Shown: in pieces, positions 8,508 through 18,263 of the stretch
Layout of the letters: every line of letters starts with the position of its first letter
How positions within the stretch are numbered: the stretch's first letter is position 1
Origin: CAZAQK01 sp046344715
GTDB taxonomy: Bacteria; Pseudomonadota; Alphaproteobacteria; Rickettsiales; SXRF01
Assembly: GCA_046344715.1 (NCBI GenBank)
Contig: JBKDKX010000016.1
Coordinates: forward strand, 62,001-126,000
Direction of reading: 5' to 3'
DNA: 64,000 nt
Translations under genes and position numbers: made by a program
The notes under the pieces: generated by a model
The model's input: the letters and a program-made list of their open reading frames with translations, nothing else
What the model was told of the DNA's origin: nothing
Databases searched by the model: none

Positions 8508-9843
8508 TTGCAGCTTTCTTTACGCTGTTGCAAATATCATCAACGAGACGATTTATTACGCTGTCACTTTCGCCTTCGGCCATCACGCGTATGACTGGTT
8601 CGGTACCGGATTCACGAATAAAAATGCGGCCATCACCACCGAGTGATTTCTTTGCAGTTTCAATCACAGCCTGAACTTCAGGTTGTTTGAGAGGGGATAT
8701 ACCCTTGAAGGGTATGTTCTTTAACACTTGAGGAAGCGGCTGAAACAATTTGCTGCATTGGCTGAGGGATCTGCCATCTTCAATCATGAAGGCGGCAACT
8801 TGCAATGCGGCAATGATACCATCACCGGTGGTGGTGTGGTCGGACAGAATGATATGGCCGGATTGCTCGCCTCCAATATTAAGGCCTTTCGCACGCATGT
8901 ACTCAACCACATGGCGGTCACCGACCTTGGTGCGCGCCAGTTTTATGTTCTTTGAGGCGAGATATTTTTCAAGGCCCATGTTGGACATGTCGGTGGCGAC
9001 AATAGTGTCTCCCTTAAGTGTTCCTGCAGCTTTGCAGTGGGTTGCGATCATTGCAAGAAGCTGGTCGCCGTCGGCGATTTTGCCATTCTCATCACAGATT
9101 ATGACACGATCCGCATCACCATCCAGCGCAATGCCCATGTGCGCACCACGTGCCACAACCGTTTTGCACAGAATATCCGGTGATGTTGAGCCGCAGTCTT
9201 TGTTTATGTTGAACCCATTAGGTTCAATGCCGATGGCAAATACCTCGGCTCCAAGTTCACGAAAAATAGTGGGAGCTACCTGATAGGCGGCGCCATTCGC
9301 GCAGTCGACAACAATTTTTAAGCCATCCAGTTTCAGTGATTTAGGGAAAGTGGCTTTGGCAAATTCAATATATCTGCCTTGAGCATCATCGAGGCGTTTG
9401 GCGCGACCAAGTTTTTCGGGTATAGCAAGCCTTTCAACATTTCCTGACGCGATAAGTGCTTCAATGGCTTTCTCGGTTTCGTCGGAGAGTTTATAGCCAT
9501 CAGGTCCAAAAAGTTTGATACCGTTATCGGCATATTGGTTATGTGAGGCGGAAATCATCACACCTAAATCAGCGCGCATGGATTTTACCAGCATGGCAAC
9601 CGCCGGTGTGGGCATCGGGCCGACGAGTACCACATCCATACCCACAGCGATAAAACCGGAGGTGAGGGCGGGTTCTATCATGTAACCAGAAAGACGAGTA
9701 TCTTTGGCGATTACCACGCGGTGGCGATGGTCGCCGCGCAGGAATTGCTGGCCGGCGGCCATGCCGACTTTAAGTGCAATATCCGCCGTCATCGGGTGGG
9801 TATTTGCCGTACCACGAATCCCATCTGTGCCAAAGAGTTTCAT
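8500..9843 (-). CDS. glmM: phosphoglucosamine mutase
   Basis: Converts glucosamine-6-phosphate to glucosamine-1-phosphate for UDP-GlcNAc, peptidoglycan and lipid A. The 447 residues have the start LFGTDGIRG, the phosphoserine loop ISASHNQYADNG near residue 100, the metal-binding DGDADR loop and the phosphate-binding RESGTEPVIRVM near the end. I chose the ATG at 9843, 1 bp after ftsH; upstream in-frame codons lie inside ftsH. The ftsH-glmM order is common in proteobacteria. Confidence 0.95.
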   Translation of the reverse strand: MKLFGTDGIRGTANTHPMTADIALKVGMAAGQQFLRGDHRHRVVIAKDTRLSGYMIEPALTSGFIAVGMDVVLVGPMPTPAVAMLVKSMRADLGVMISASHNQYADNGIKLFGPDGYKLSDETEKAIEALIASGNVERLAIPEKLGRAKRLDDAQGRYIEFAKATFPKSLKLDGLKIVVDCANGAAYQVAPTIFRELGAEVFAIGIEPNGFNINKDCGSTSPDILCKTVVARGAHMGIALDGDADRVIICDENGKIADGDQLLAMIATHCKAAGTLKGDTIVATDMSNMGLEKYLASKNIKLARTKVGDRHVVEYMRAKGLNIGGEQSGHIILSDHTTTGDGIIAALQVAAFMIEDGRSLSQCSKLFQPLPQVLKNIPFKGISPLKQPEVQAVIETAKKSLGGDGRIFIRESGTEPVIRVMAEGESDSVINRLVDDICNSVKKAANG

Positions 9844-9844
9844 G

Positions 9845-11785
9845 TTACAATGTTGCACCTTCTTCGATAGGAGGTTCATCATCGGCTTTGCGGCTTTTAG
9901 AAGAAGGCAGGGATGATTTTTTTACCGGTGCTTTTTTCTTTGTGGTGTCTTCGCGGCGGATAGCCTCACCTTTAATAAGCGCTTTGATTTCATCACCGCT
10001 TAGGGTTTCATATTCTAGCATCGCCTTGGCAATAATATGTAATTCATCGAGATGTTCGGTAAGTATGTCATGCGCCTTTTTGTGTGCATCATGAACAATA
10101 CGATTTATTTCCTCATCAATTAGATTGGCTTTATTTTCAGACACAGACTGCGACTGCTGACCCATGCTGTAACCAAGAAACACCTCTTGTTGGTCACTGC
10201 CGTAAAAGAGTGGGCCAATTTTATCAGACATGCCCCATTCAGTTACCATGGCGCGGGCAAGGCGGGTTGCGTATTTAATGTCGCTTGAGGCGCCACTCGA
10301 TACTTTGTCATACCCAAAAATAATTTCTTCTGCCACACGGCCACCCATGGATACCGCAAGATCAGCATACATCTTGTCGCGCAAGTAGGAGAGTTTATCG
10401 GCTTCCGGCAGGCGCATTACCATGCCGAGCGCACGGCCACGCGGAATAATGGTGGCTTTATGGATAGGGTCAGACGCCGGACTATACAGCGAAACCAACG
10501 CATGGCCGCCTTCGTGATATGCCGTCATTTTCTTTTCGTCATCGCTCATCACCATGGATTTACGCTCGGCACCCATCATGACCTTATCCTTGGCGGATTC
10601 CAGTTCACGCATGGTAACCACTTTTTTGCCAAGGCGTGCAGCAAGGAGTGCCGCTTCATTGACGATATTGGCAAGGTCAGCCCCGGAAAAGCCTGGGGTG
10701 CCACGGGCGATAACGCGCGCATCTACATCCGGTGCCTTGGGCACTTTTTTCAGATGCACTTCCAGAATCTGGGTGCGCCCGTTGATATCCGGGTTGGGCA
10801 CGGTGATCTGGCGGTCAAAGCGACCCGGGCGGAGCAGGGCAGGGTCTAGCACGTCTGGCCGGTTGGTAGCTGCAATGATGATGACGGATTCATTGGCTTC
10901 AAAGCCATCCATCTCCACCAGTAATTGATTGAGCGTTTGTTCGCGCTCATCGTTGCCGCCGCCGAGGCCGGCACCACGATGACGGCCTACCGCATCAATC
11001 TCATCAATGAAGATGATGCATGGCGCAGATTTTTTGCCTTGCTCAAACATATCGCGCACGCGGGATGCACCCACGCCCACAAACATTTCCACAAAGTCAG
11101 AACCGGAAATGGTGAAGAAAGGCACCTTTGCTTCGCCAGCGATGGCGCGGGCAAGCAGCGTTTTCCCCGTACCCGGAGGACCAACCAATAAACACCCACG
11201 GGGTATCTTGCCACCGAGGCGTTGGTATTTCTGTGGGTCTTTCAGGAAGTCAACGATTTCAACCAATTCGTCTTTTGCTTCTTCGATACCGGCGACATTT
11301 TCAAATGTTACACGTTCAGTGCGTTCCGTCAGCAGTTTTGCCCGTGATTTGCCAAAGCCAAGCGCACCACCTTTGCCGCCGCCCGATTGCATCTGGCGCA
11401 TGAAGAAAATATACACACCTACTAAAAGCAGGATAGGGAACCATCCTAAAATCGCGCTCCAGAATGAATCCATTTTACTGTCATCGGGCGCGGCTGAAAT
11501 TTTTACACCTTTGTCGGTAAGGCGTTCTACTAAGCCAGGGTAATCTGGTGCCTGTGTGTAAAACGCAGTACCATCGGAGAGGTGGCCGGTGATGGATGAG
11601 TTTTTTTCTCCACTGCGGATAACCACATCGGAAACCTCGCCCGCCTCCACCTTTGCAAGCATATCAGAAAATGCCAGCCGGCTATGGCCGCTTTGCTCCA
11701 TGCCGCCTTGAAACATGTTGAACACGGCCACCAGCATGACGCCAATCACCAGCCAGATAAAAATATTTTTACCGAAATTTGGCAC
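9845..11785 (-). CDS. ftsH: ATP-dependent zinc metalloprotease FtsH
   Basis: Membrane AAA+ protease that degrades misfolded membrane proteins and regulators such as LpxC. The 646 residues have an N-terminal membrane segment (about 6-25), a periplasmic domain, a second segment near 110-130, Walker A GPPGTGKT, Walker B CIIFIDEIDAVG, the SRH region RPGRFDRQI and the zinc motif HEGGH. The start is GTG, directly after the tilS stop, with GGAG 9 bp upstream inside the end of tilS. Confidence 0.97.
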   Translation of the reverse strand: MPNFGKNIFIWLVIGVMLVAVFNMFQGGMEQSGHSRLAFSDMLAKVEAGEVSDVVIRSGEKNSSITGHLSDGTAFYTQAPDYPGLVERLTDKGVKISAAPDDSKMDSFWSAILGWFPILLLVGVYIFFMRQMQSGGGKGGALGFGKSRAKLLTERTERVTFENVAGIEEAKDELVEIVDFLKDPQKYQRLGGKIPRGCLLVGPPGTGKTLLARAIAGEAKVPFFTISGSDFVEMFVGVGASRVRDMFEQGKKSAPCIIFIDEIDAVGRHRGAGLGGGNDEREQTLNQLLVEMDGFEANESVIIIAATNRPDVLDPALLRPGRFDRQITVPNPDINGRTQILEVHLKKVPKAPDVDARVIARGTPGFSGADLANIVNEAALLAARLGKKVVTMRELESAKDKVMMGAERKSMVMSDDEKKMTAYHEGGHALVSLYSPASDPIHKATIIPRGRALGMVMRLPEADKLSYLRDKMYADLAVSMGGRVAEEIIFGYDKVSSGASSDIKYATRLARAMVTEWGMSDKIGPLFYGSDQQEVFLGYSMGQQSQSVSENKANLIDEEINRIVHDAHKKAHDILTEHLDELHIIAKAMLEYETLSGDEIKALIKGEAIRREDTTKKKAPVKKSSLPSSKSRKADDEPPIEEGATL

Positions 11786-13138
11786 TTATGCGGACTCCTT
11801 ACAATTCTTACTATTACTCATACCGTAAAACGCTGGTGCAGCAAGTGCTTTTGCGGGTATGAAGTGAGCAAAACACTGGAGGTGCGCGTATTTCGGATTA
11901 ACATACTTAATATGGGGTACGGCAACCAATTCTTCAAGTCGCCAGAAGGCGGGAAATGCATAAAAAATATAGGCAGGTAATGCCATGTATTGTTTGGGTA
12001 ATGTACTTCGGTCGATATAGGCAAGGCCATCTGCACCCAATGCACCTACAGTAAGTGTTGGTTCTTCTTCTTGTACGCTGCTGAAATGTACCTCAAATCT
12101 GTCCCACAATGCTTTAGTGTCACGAGTAAATGCAGTGGGTGGAGTAGTAGCTGCGGGCTCGCGATTTATCAGGAAACAATCCTTTTTCTTGTGGTAACCT
12201 ATAATGCAACCTGTCAGGTTTCTTTTCCTGAAATCCTGCTCATGCTGCAAGTGTTTGTGTAATGTCTGTAATTGCTCTGTGCGTATATGGGTATCCGTAC
12301 CAGATACAGATTTAAGCGCAAAAGACAGCGCTTCAATCGCCATAATTTCCGGCAGTGCTAGAAACGCTGTTTTGTCTAAACGAATAAAACCTGCATCATC
12401 AATGAGAACGACATTAGTTAACTGGCTGACTATTTTATTTTCCAATATGTTGCGAATAGTTCCAAAGCAATTGGCGATGACTCCAGCGCGGATGGATATA
12501 TCCGTTCCAGCAAGATTATTGCGAATAATATTGCGTGTATAGGCCATGCTCTGGTTGCTTGGATCTTCCAGCCATGGCTGTTTTCTTTCTTTCAGATAGT
12601 CCTGTAATTCCTGTTTGGTATTTCCAAGTAAGGGGCGGATAAGGCGGATGCCATCAAGCATTGACACCATAGGAATACCAGCAAGGCCTTTGATGAAGCT
12701 GCCACGTGCCAGCCGGAAAAACAGGGTCTCTCCCTGATCCTCCAGATGATGAGCGGTAAAAAGGTGCTGTATATCATTATTCCTGCACCATGCGGTAAGC
12801 AGACTGTAACGGGCGTTTCGTGCCGCTTCCTGTTTGCCCGCAGATGGTTTTGGGCCTTTCCATACCAGCGTATGATGTTCGATATCTAGAGATTGGCACC
12901 ATGCGGCAACTTGGGTGGCTTCTCTGGCAGATTCTTGCCGTAGCCCATGATCGACCGTCAATGCGATGGCTTTGCCGCCATGCTGCTTTGCCCAGTCATG
13001 TACCAGTAGCAGCATAGCCATGCTGTCTGAACCGCCTGATACGGCAACGGCCAGTGCAGGACTTTGCTCAAACAAGCCAATGGCAGAAAGAATATCATTA
13101 AAATGATTCTGCAAATTAGCTATGCCTAAAGTTTGCAC
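11786..13138 (-). CDS. tilS: tRNA(Ile)-lysidine synthase
   Basis: Modifies the wobble C of tRNA-Ile(CAU) to lysidine so that it reads AUA. The 450 residues show the PP-loop ATP-binding motif AVSGGSDSMAML near residue 33 and the motifs TVDHGLRQES and FTAHHLEDQGET. The C-terminal part (after about 330) is weakly conserved. A GTG start 2 bp after cpoB gives the conserved N-terminus; no clear Shine-Dalgarno sequence precedes it, which suggests coupling to cpoB. pal-cpoB-tilS-ftsH is a standard alphaproteobacterial order. Confidence 0.92.
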   Translation of the reverse strand: MQTLGIANLQNHFNDILSAIGLFEQSPALAVAVSGGSDSMAMLLLVHDWAKQHGGKAIALTVDHGLRQESAREATQVAAWCQSLDIEHHTLVWKGPKPSAGKQEAARNARYSLLTAWCRNNDIQHLFTAHHLEDQGETLFFRLARGSFIKGLAGIPMVSMLDGIRLIRPLLGNTKQELQDYLKERKQPWLEDPSNQSMAYTRNIIRNNLAGTDISIRAGVIANCFGTIRNILENKIVSQLTNVVLIDDAGFIRLDKTAFLALPEIMAIEALSFALKSVSGTDTHIRTEQLQTLHKHLQHEQDFRKRNLTGCIIGYHKKKDCFLINREPAATTPPTAFTRDTKALWDRFEVHFSSVQEEEPTLTVGALGADGLAYIDRSTLPKQYMALPAYIFYAFPAFWRLEELVAVPHIKYVNPKYAHLQCFAHFIPAKALAAPAFYGMSNSKNCKESA

Positions 13139-13140
13139 GG

Positions 13141-14094
13141 CTAGTTATTGCACCCCATGCGCTTTTGCTCTTTGGCAGCTTTATCCACGATGTTAACCGA
13201 GGTCTTTTTGAATTTTGTAGTAATCTGGCCAAGCACAATACAGGCCTCTTTACCGCGATCCAGCGCATCGAGCGACATGGCAAGTTTCAGTAGATTATCC
13301 GGAGCTTTAGGGCCGTTTGGAAGAGATTCAAAGCCTTGACGGAATGCATCAGCAGCATTTACATAATCACGGCGGATATAGAAGGTTTCACCCTGCCAGT
13401 AATACGCATTGCCCACGAGCGGGTCTTTCGGATATTTCTTTGTGAAAGTGCCAAAACTCTGTGCGGCTTCTTCATAACGTGTCTGGTTTAAGAGGCGGAA
13501 GGCGTAATTATATAAATCACGCGGGGTATCGAAGGTTTCCGCGTCACCTGGTTCAGGTACGCGCAGCACACCATCACCAGCGGTAGTCTGGCCATCGTTG
13601 GTAGGTTGAGTGTCTGCATCATCCGTTTCAGCGGCTTCATTTCCCACTGCTTTGACAGCACGAGGTTTGAGTGTTGTCTCAACGGGTTTTTCAGGTGACG
13701 TGAGAGTGTCTGTTGCCGTATTTCCGGCAGGTGCTGTATTCTGGCTTAGTTCATTGAAACGGAATTCTGTATCTTTCTGGAATTTTTCCAGCATTTCTTT
13801 CATCTGGCGCACCTGAAAATCATTCTCTTCCACTTTGCCCTGCAAATCACGCATGGACTCTTCCATGCTGGTAAGGCGGACTTCGGTATCTGCGCTGGGG
13901 GCAAGTTCACCCTGATTGGCTGAAGATGAGGTTGCCACGTTTACACCACTGCGCGCCAGCTGTTTTTGCATCAGCATAATGTCGCGCTCTAAGCGATCAA
14001 CGCGGTCAGACGTGGGGTCGGTTACCTGTGCGGCAAGCGGTAATGCCAGCATGGTAGTTGCAAGCAATGTGGCAAAAATAAATCTTATATGCAT
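13141..14094 (-). CDS. cpoB: Tol-Pal system coordinator CpoB (YbgF)
   Basis: Periplasmic protein that links Tol-Pal constriction with peptidoglycan synthesis. I chose the start at 14094, giving 317 residues with a signal peptide ending LALPLAAQ. Next comes a coiled coil (about residues 25-125) for trimerisation, a Thr/Pro/Glu-rich linker, and TPR repeats in the last ~130 residues (DLYNYAFRLLNQTRYEEAAQ, VGNAYYWQGETFYIRRDY). A start 20 codons upstream would spoil the signal peptide. The pal terminator separates it from pal. Confidence 0.9.
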   Translation of the reverse strand: MHIRFIFATLLATTMLALPLAAQVTDPTSDRVDRLERDIMLMQKQLARSGVNVATSSSANQGELAPSADTEVRLTSMEESMRDLQGKVEENDFQVRQMKEMLEKFQKDTEFRFNELSQNTAPAGNTATDTLTSPEKPVETTLKPRAVKAVGNEAAETDDADTQPTNDGQTTAGDGVLRVPEPGDAETFDTPRDLYNYAFRLLNQTRYEEAAQSFGTFTKKYPKDPLVGNAYYWQGETFYIRRDYVNAADAFRQGFESLPNGPKAPDNLLKLAMSLDALDRGKEACIVLGQITTKFKKTSVNIVDKAAKEQKRMGCNN

Positions 14095-14132
14095 ATGATA
14101 CCGAACAATAATTAAAAGCCTGAGGAGGATAC

Positions 14133-14178
14133 CTAAAAACACTTCGCCCCACAACAGGTTTCCCTGCGTGGGGCGAAG
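14133..14178 (-). terminator. Rho-independent terminator after pal
   Basis: An 11-bp perfect stem (CTTCGCCCCAC with GTGGGGCGAAG, 14142-14152 and 14168-14178) encloses an inner CAGG/CCTG stem. On the minus strand it is followed by TGTTTTTAG. It lies 30 bp after the pal stop and before cpoB, so cpoB may need its own promoter or read-through. Confidence 0.85.
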
Positions 14179-14207
14179 AAATTACTGACTAAAACCAGCG
14201 ATGGTTA

Positions 14208-14693
14208 TTAGTTGCCAATCACCGTCACAGCGCGGCGGTTCTGGCTCCATGCGGATTCATCGGAACCGATGATAGCCGGACGTTCTTTACCGTAGCTGAT
14301 GGTGTTGATGCGGCTTGATGCAACGCCAAGGCCAACGAGGTATTTTTTCGCGGCGGCAGCGCGGCGTTCGCCGAGTGCAAGGTTGTATTCACGGGTGCCG
14401 CGCTCATCGCAATGGCCTTCCATGGTTACGCTAACATTTGGATTTTGTTTCATCCATGCAGCTTGACGCTCAAGCGTGCCTTGGCCTTCACCAGTGATTA
14501 CAGCACTGTCATAGTCAAAGAACACGCGGTCAATAACCCCTGGGGCGATTTCTTTTGCGTTTGCATACAGACCAGAACCACCAGCAACGTTACCGCTGCC
14601 ATCAGCACTTGAAGAAGAGCCGGATGGGGTTTCGCAAGCTGCAAGCAGGAAGAGGGCAGAAACAACTGCCATAGATTTTTTAATAATATTCAT
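14208..14693 (-). CDS. pal: peptidoglycan-associated lipoprotein Pal
   Basis: Outer-membrane lipoprotein that binds peptidoglycan and TolB during division. With the ATG at 14693 (GGAG 6 bp upstream) it has 161 residues: a lipoprotein signal with lipobox LLAAC, a Ser/Gly-rich linker, and an OmpA-like domain with FFDYDSAVITGEG, the peptidoglycan-binding region GHCDERGTREYNLALGERRA and a C-terminal RRAVTVIGN. An in-frame ATG 4 codons upstream overlaps the Shine-Dalgarno sequence and is less likely. Confidence 0.96.
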   Translation of the reverse strand: MNIIKKSMAVVSALFLLAACETPSGSSSSADGSGNVAGGSGLYANAKEIAPGVIDRVFFDYDSAVITGEGQGTLERQAAWMKQNPNVSVTMEGHCDERGTREYNLALGERRAAAAKKYLVGLGVASSRINTISYGKERPAIIGSDESAWSQNRRAVTVIGN

Positions 14694-14829
14694 AATAAAC
14701 TCCAATGCGTTAAATCAAACGTTACTAATACGAAGGCGTGGGATGCCATTGAGACCATAACCAGTTAGCGTAAACCAGCGATAAATCAACAGCACTTTCG
14801 CACTCATTCTGCAAAACAAAGCTATTGTG

Positions 14830-16131
14830 TTATAACGGCAACAGTGGCGACCATGCAGGATCAGACCCATCCATTGGCGTTAATACTTCCCGCAGATTAT
14901 GTCCTGTTAAATCAACAGAATACAGGCGGGTATTGCCCATGCGCCCACGTGAGTTGGGGAACTGGCGGTGGAATACCAATACGCGCCCATTCGGGGCCCA
15001 GCTTGGACCCTCATCCAGATAGCTTTCGGTAAGCAGGCGCTCTCCTGAACCATCCGGCCGCATGACGCCAATATAAAAACGTCCCTGATGCATTTTGGTG
15101 AAGGCAATCAGGTCGCCACGCGGTGACCATACTGGTGTGCCATACCGGCCATTGCCAAAGCTGATGCGTTGTATGTCGCCGCCACTTGCATTCATAACGT
15201 ATAATTGCTGTGAACCACCACGATCGGAGTTAAATACGATACGGTTGCCGTCTGGTGAATAGCTGGGTGAGGTATCGATACTATTACCAGAGGTCAGCTT
15301 GTTGAGTTGGCGGTTACGCAAATCCATCTTGAAAATTTGAGTGCTACCACCGGAAGCAATCGACATTACAATCGAATTGCCATCGTTAGAAAAGCGTGGT
15401 GCGAACGACATGCCTTCGAATGTACCCAGTGATTCCTCGCGGCCAGTCTGCAAATCGCGTAGGTAGACGCGTGGTTGCTTGCCAGCATAGGAAAGATACA
15501 GGATTTCCTGTGAGCTCGGTGAGAAGCGCGGAGTAAGCACAAGACTTCTGCCATCGGTTAAGTATTTATGGTTCTCGCCGTCCTGATCCATGATGGCAAG
15601 GCGCTTGACACGCTTCAGGTCAGGTCCGCTTTCGGACACATAGACGATACGGGAATCAAAATACCCATCTTCACCGGTCAGGCGTTTGTAAATTTCATCA
15701 GCGATGATATGAGCAATACGACGCCAGTTGCTTTTGAAGGTGTTGTATTCTTTGCCTGCAACCTGCTGTTCGGCATAGACATCCCACAGGCGGAAAGAGA
15801 CTTTCAGCTTATCGCCGCTTTCGGAGATGACCATGCCTGTGACAAGGGCGGCGGCATTGATTTTGCGCCAGTCACCAAAGCGCGGATTAGCTGTTTGTGT
15901 GGTAATCTGCTCAATAAACGCTTGCTTCTCAATAGGGCGGAACAGGCCGCTGCGCTCAAGGTCTGCCGATACCACACGCATGATCTCAGCACCCATACCA
16001 TGCCCAGGAAGGTCGGGAAGTGCAATCGGCATCGGGTCAACATTGCCGCGTGTAATATCAATTTTCAGCACAGCATGTGCTGGGGTAGATAAGAGAAAGA
16101 AGGCTGCAAGAATATAAAAAAAGCGCGTCAT
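14830..16131 (-). CDS. tolB: Tol-Pal translocation protein TolB
   Basis: Periplasmic protein between TolA and Pal. The 433 residues begin with a Sec signal peptide ending STPAHA, followed by an N-terminal alpha/beta domain and a six-bladed beta-propeller. Repeated blade motifs are visible, such as PSYSPDGNRIVFNSDRGG and PVWSPRGDLIAFTK. It is separated from tolA by 98 bp, in which I see no strong signal, and from pal by 136 bp. Confidence 0.96.
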   Translation of the reverse strand: MTRFFYILAAFFLLSTPAHAVLKIDITRGNVDPMPIALPDLPGHGMGAEIMRVVSADLERSGLFRPIEKQAFIEQITTQTANPRFGDWRKINAAALVTGMVISESGDKLKVSFRLWDVYAEQQVAGKEYNTFKSNWRRIAHIIADEIYKRLTGEDGYFDSRIVYVSESGPDLKRVKRLAIMDQDGENHKYLTDGRSLVLTPRFSPSSQEILYLSYAGKQPRVYLRDLQTGREESLGTFEGMSFAPRFSNDGNSIVMSIASGGSTQIFKMDLRNRQLNKLTSGNSIDTSPSYSPDGNRIVFNSDRGGSQQLYVMNASGGDIQRISFGNGRYGTPVWSPRGDLIAFTKMHQGRFYIGVMRPDGSGERLLTESYLDEGPSWAPNGRVLVFHRQFPNSRGRMGNTRLYSVDLTGHNLREVLTPMDGSDPAWSPLLPL

Positions 16132-16229
16132 GATGTGGGTGTTTCCCTAGTTGAGCAAATAAATAGGCAATCATACTTATATGAAATGCACGCTTTGCTC
16201 AAGGGTGAGAATAATTAAATTCGTGTAAG

Positions 16230-17036
16230 TTAAAACAACATTTCCTTCGGATCAAAGGTCAGTTCCATGTCGCGCCATGTGCTGTATTTATCGGCTGGCA
16301 GGTTTTGCAGCGGGCTGCACTGTTTTACTGCGCGTATGGCAGAGTCTGCCGCCGCACGGAAGAACGTGTCGCTAGCGTAGCGAGATTTACTCTCTTTTGC
16401 CAGTTCAACTTTAATAACACTGCCATCCTGTGCCAATTCCAGGCGTAGTATTACAATCAGCTCATGCGCATCACGCGCACCGGCTGGCACGCTCCAGCAT
16501 TTTGCAATCTGGCTGCGGATAGCATCTTTCTCACTGATAGAAAGGGGCAGAGTGGGGTCGTACTGGTCAGACTTGCTTTTGCCGCCGCCGTCTTCCTTCT
16601 CTTTTTCCTTTTTATCTTTATCTTTCTGCGCGGTATCACGTACAGCTTTTAATACTGCGGTTAAATCTTCTTCTTTTGATTTTTTCTTATCGTCTTTTTT
16701 GTCTTTAGGTTTTTCTTCTGCTTTTTTATCCGGCTCTTTCGGTTTTTTTACCTCGGCTGGTTTTTCTGCCGGAGGAGGGGAATCTTCCGCTGCTTTCACG
16801 GGTGGCGAAGGTTTTTCCTGCGCTTTGGCTTCTTCCGGTTTTTCTTTTTCAGCCAGTTTCTCTGAAGGCTTTACGTTGCTGATGGCACTGATAGGCAGCA
16901 GTTCTACCGTAATGGCTTGCGGTTCTATCTCGCGTTTATTGTCTAGTAGGGAAGGCAGGCCAAAAATAACCAAAATCACCACGAACGCGTGAAGCGCAGC
17001 AGAATAGGTCAGTCCTTTCTGGCGTTCCTGATACAC
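16230..17036 (-). CDS. tolA: TolA, Tol-Pal energy-transducing protein
   Basis: Anchored inner-membrane protein that spans the periplasm and links TolQR to TolB/Pal. The 268 residues have one membrane helix (about 11-31) and a Lys/Glu/Pro-rich rod (about 55-160, with runs such as KKAEEKPKDKKDDKKKSKEE). A C-terminal TolA/TonB-like domain follows, with the family signature IRSQIAKCWSVPAGARDAHE. It starts 3 bp after tolR. The rod is shorter than in E. coli TolA. Confidence 0.92.
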   Translation of the reverse strand: MYQERQKGLTYSAALHAFVVILVIFGLPSLLDNKREIEPQAITVELLPISAISNVKPSEKLAEKEKPEEAKAQEKPSPPVKAAEDSPPPAEKPAEVKKPKEPDKKAEEKPKDKKDDKKKSKEEDLTAVLKAVRDTAQKDKDKKEKEKEDGGGKSKSDQYDPTLPLSISEKDAIRSQIAKCWSVPAGARDAHELIVILRLELAQDGSVIKVELAKESKSRYASDTFFRAAADSAIRAVKQCSPLQNLPADKYSTWRDMELTFDPKEMLF

Positions 17037-17039
17037 CGT

Positions 17040-17498
17040 TTACTTGCCTTTGCCTGCTACAGTGCCAACTTCGGTGAGTAGGGCAACCTTGTTGAATCCG
17101 GCTGCATTGACTTCACCTACTACCTGCATGATTTTGCCATAATCTACGCTCTTGTCGCCGCGCACGAAAATACGCGTATCTTTCTTTTCTTTGGTGATGG
17201 CACCGAGTTTATTCTTAAAATCTTTGAGCGAAACCGCCGTTTTCTGGATATAAATTTTTCCATCAGAGGTGATTGAAACGGTAAGTGGTTCATCCTGCCC
17301 TGGAACTGGATTGGCAGAGGATTCTGGTAAATCAACGGTGACACCAGTGGTCATCATCGGGGCGGCCACCATGAAGATGATGAGCAGCACCAACATGACA
17401 TCTACCATCGGGGTTATGTTTATTTCGGCAAAACTTCCTTGCCTTCCATTACGTCTGCGGCTTCCGCCGCCGTTTCCACCGCCCAGACTCGCGCCCAT
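17040..17498 (-). CDS. tolR: TolR proton-channel subunit
   Basis: ExbD/TolR family inner-membrane protein that uses proton motive force with TolQ. The 152 residues have one membrane helix starting in INITPMVDVMLVLLIIFMVA; the aspartate in MVDV is the conserved proton-carrying residue. The C-terminal periplasmic domain contains FVRGDKSVDYGKIMQVV. The Gly/Arg-rich N-terminus (GGGNGGGSRRRNGRQG) is cytoplasmic. It is adjacent to tolQ with no gap. Confidence 0.95.
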   Translation of the reverse strand: MGASLGGGNGGGSRRRNGRQGSFAEINITPMVDVMLVLLIIFMVAAPMMTTGVTVDLPESSANPVPGQDEPLTVSITSDGKIYIQKTAVSLKDFKNKLGAITKEKKDTRIFVRGDKSVDYGKIMQVVGEVNAAGFNKVALLTEVGTVAGKGK

Positions 17499-18245
17499 TT
17501 ATGCCTCCAGCTGACGTGAGAGGATAGTATCGAATTCGGTGGAGAAATCTTCCAGCTTGTTGGAAAAACGCACCAGTTCGATATTAAATTTATTGTATGC
17601 AATAACGGCGGGTATGGCGGCGAACAACCCAATGGCTGTGGCAAACAAGGCTTCTGCAATACCTGGAGCAACGGCTACCAGCGACGTATTTTTGGATATC
17701 GCAATAGCGTGAAAGCTGTGCATGATACCCCATACTGTACCAAACAGACCAATAAAAGGTGCTGCTGATCCTGTAGTAGCAAGAAAGCCAAGGCCATTTT
17801 CCAGAAGCTCTACCTCACGATTACGTGCAACCAGCATCACCTGAACAATCCGATCACGTAGGCCTATTTTGATACCTTGCTGTGGAGATGTGCCTTTATT
17901 TTTGGAGCGAAACCATTCTTCCATCGCGGCGATAAAAATATTTGCCATCGGATGGCCACCGCGCTTTTTGGTTTTTTCATGGAATTGGTCGAGTGCTTCC
18001 GATGACCAGAAATCATTTTCAAATTTGATCGCCTTGGCTTTCACGCGGCGAAACAGGAATGTTTTTTCAAAAATAATGGCCCAGCTCCAGAAAGATGCAA
18101 AGAGTAACGACAAAATCACCAGCTGTACCACAATATCGGCCTGTGAAAACATGCCCCAGATGGAAAAATCGAACGCAGGTGTAGTGCCTGCCAGATCGGT
18201 GGATGCAACGCCCTCTACTGCGGTGGATACTGCTGGATTTGCCAT
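17499..18245 (-). CDS. tolQ: TolQ proton-channel subunit
   Basis: ExbB/TolQ family protein, 248 residues, with three membrane segments: about 30-55, 145-170 and 180-205. The family signature LATTGSAAPFIGLFGTVWGI and the following FHAIAISKNTSLVAVAPGIA are intact. It forms the TolQR motor with the next gene and starts the tol operon 18 bp after ybgC. Confidence 0.95.
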   Translation of the reverse strand: MANPAVSTAVEGVASTDLAGTTPAFDFSIWGMFSQADIVVQLVILSLLFASFWSWAIIFEKTFLFRRVKAKAIKFENDFWSSEALDQFHEKTKKRGGHPMANIFIAAMEEWFRSKNKGTSPQQGIKIGLRDRIVQVMLVARNREVELLENGLGFLATTGSAAPFIGLFGTVWGIMHSFHAIAISKNTSLVAVAPGIAEALFATAIGLFAAIPAVIAYNKFNIELVRFSNKLEDFSTEFDTILSRQLEA

Positions 18246-18263
18246 AGTCTCAAATGTCTTTCG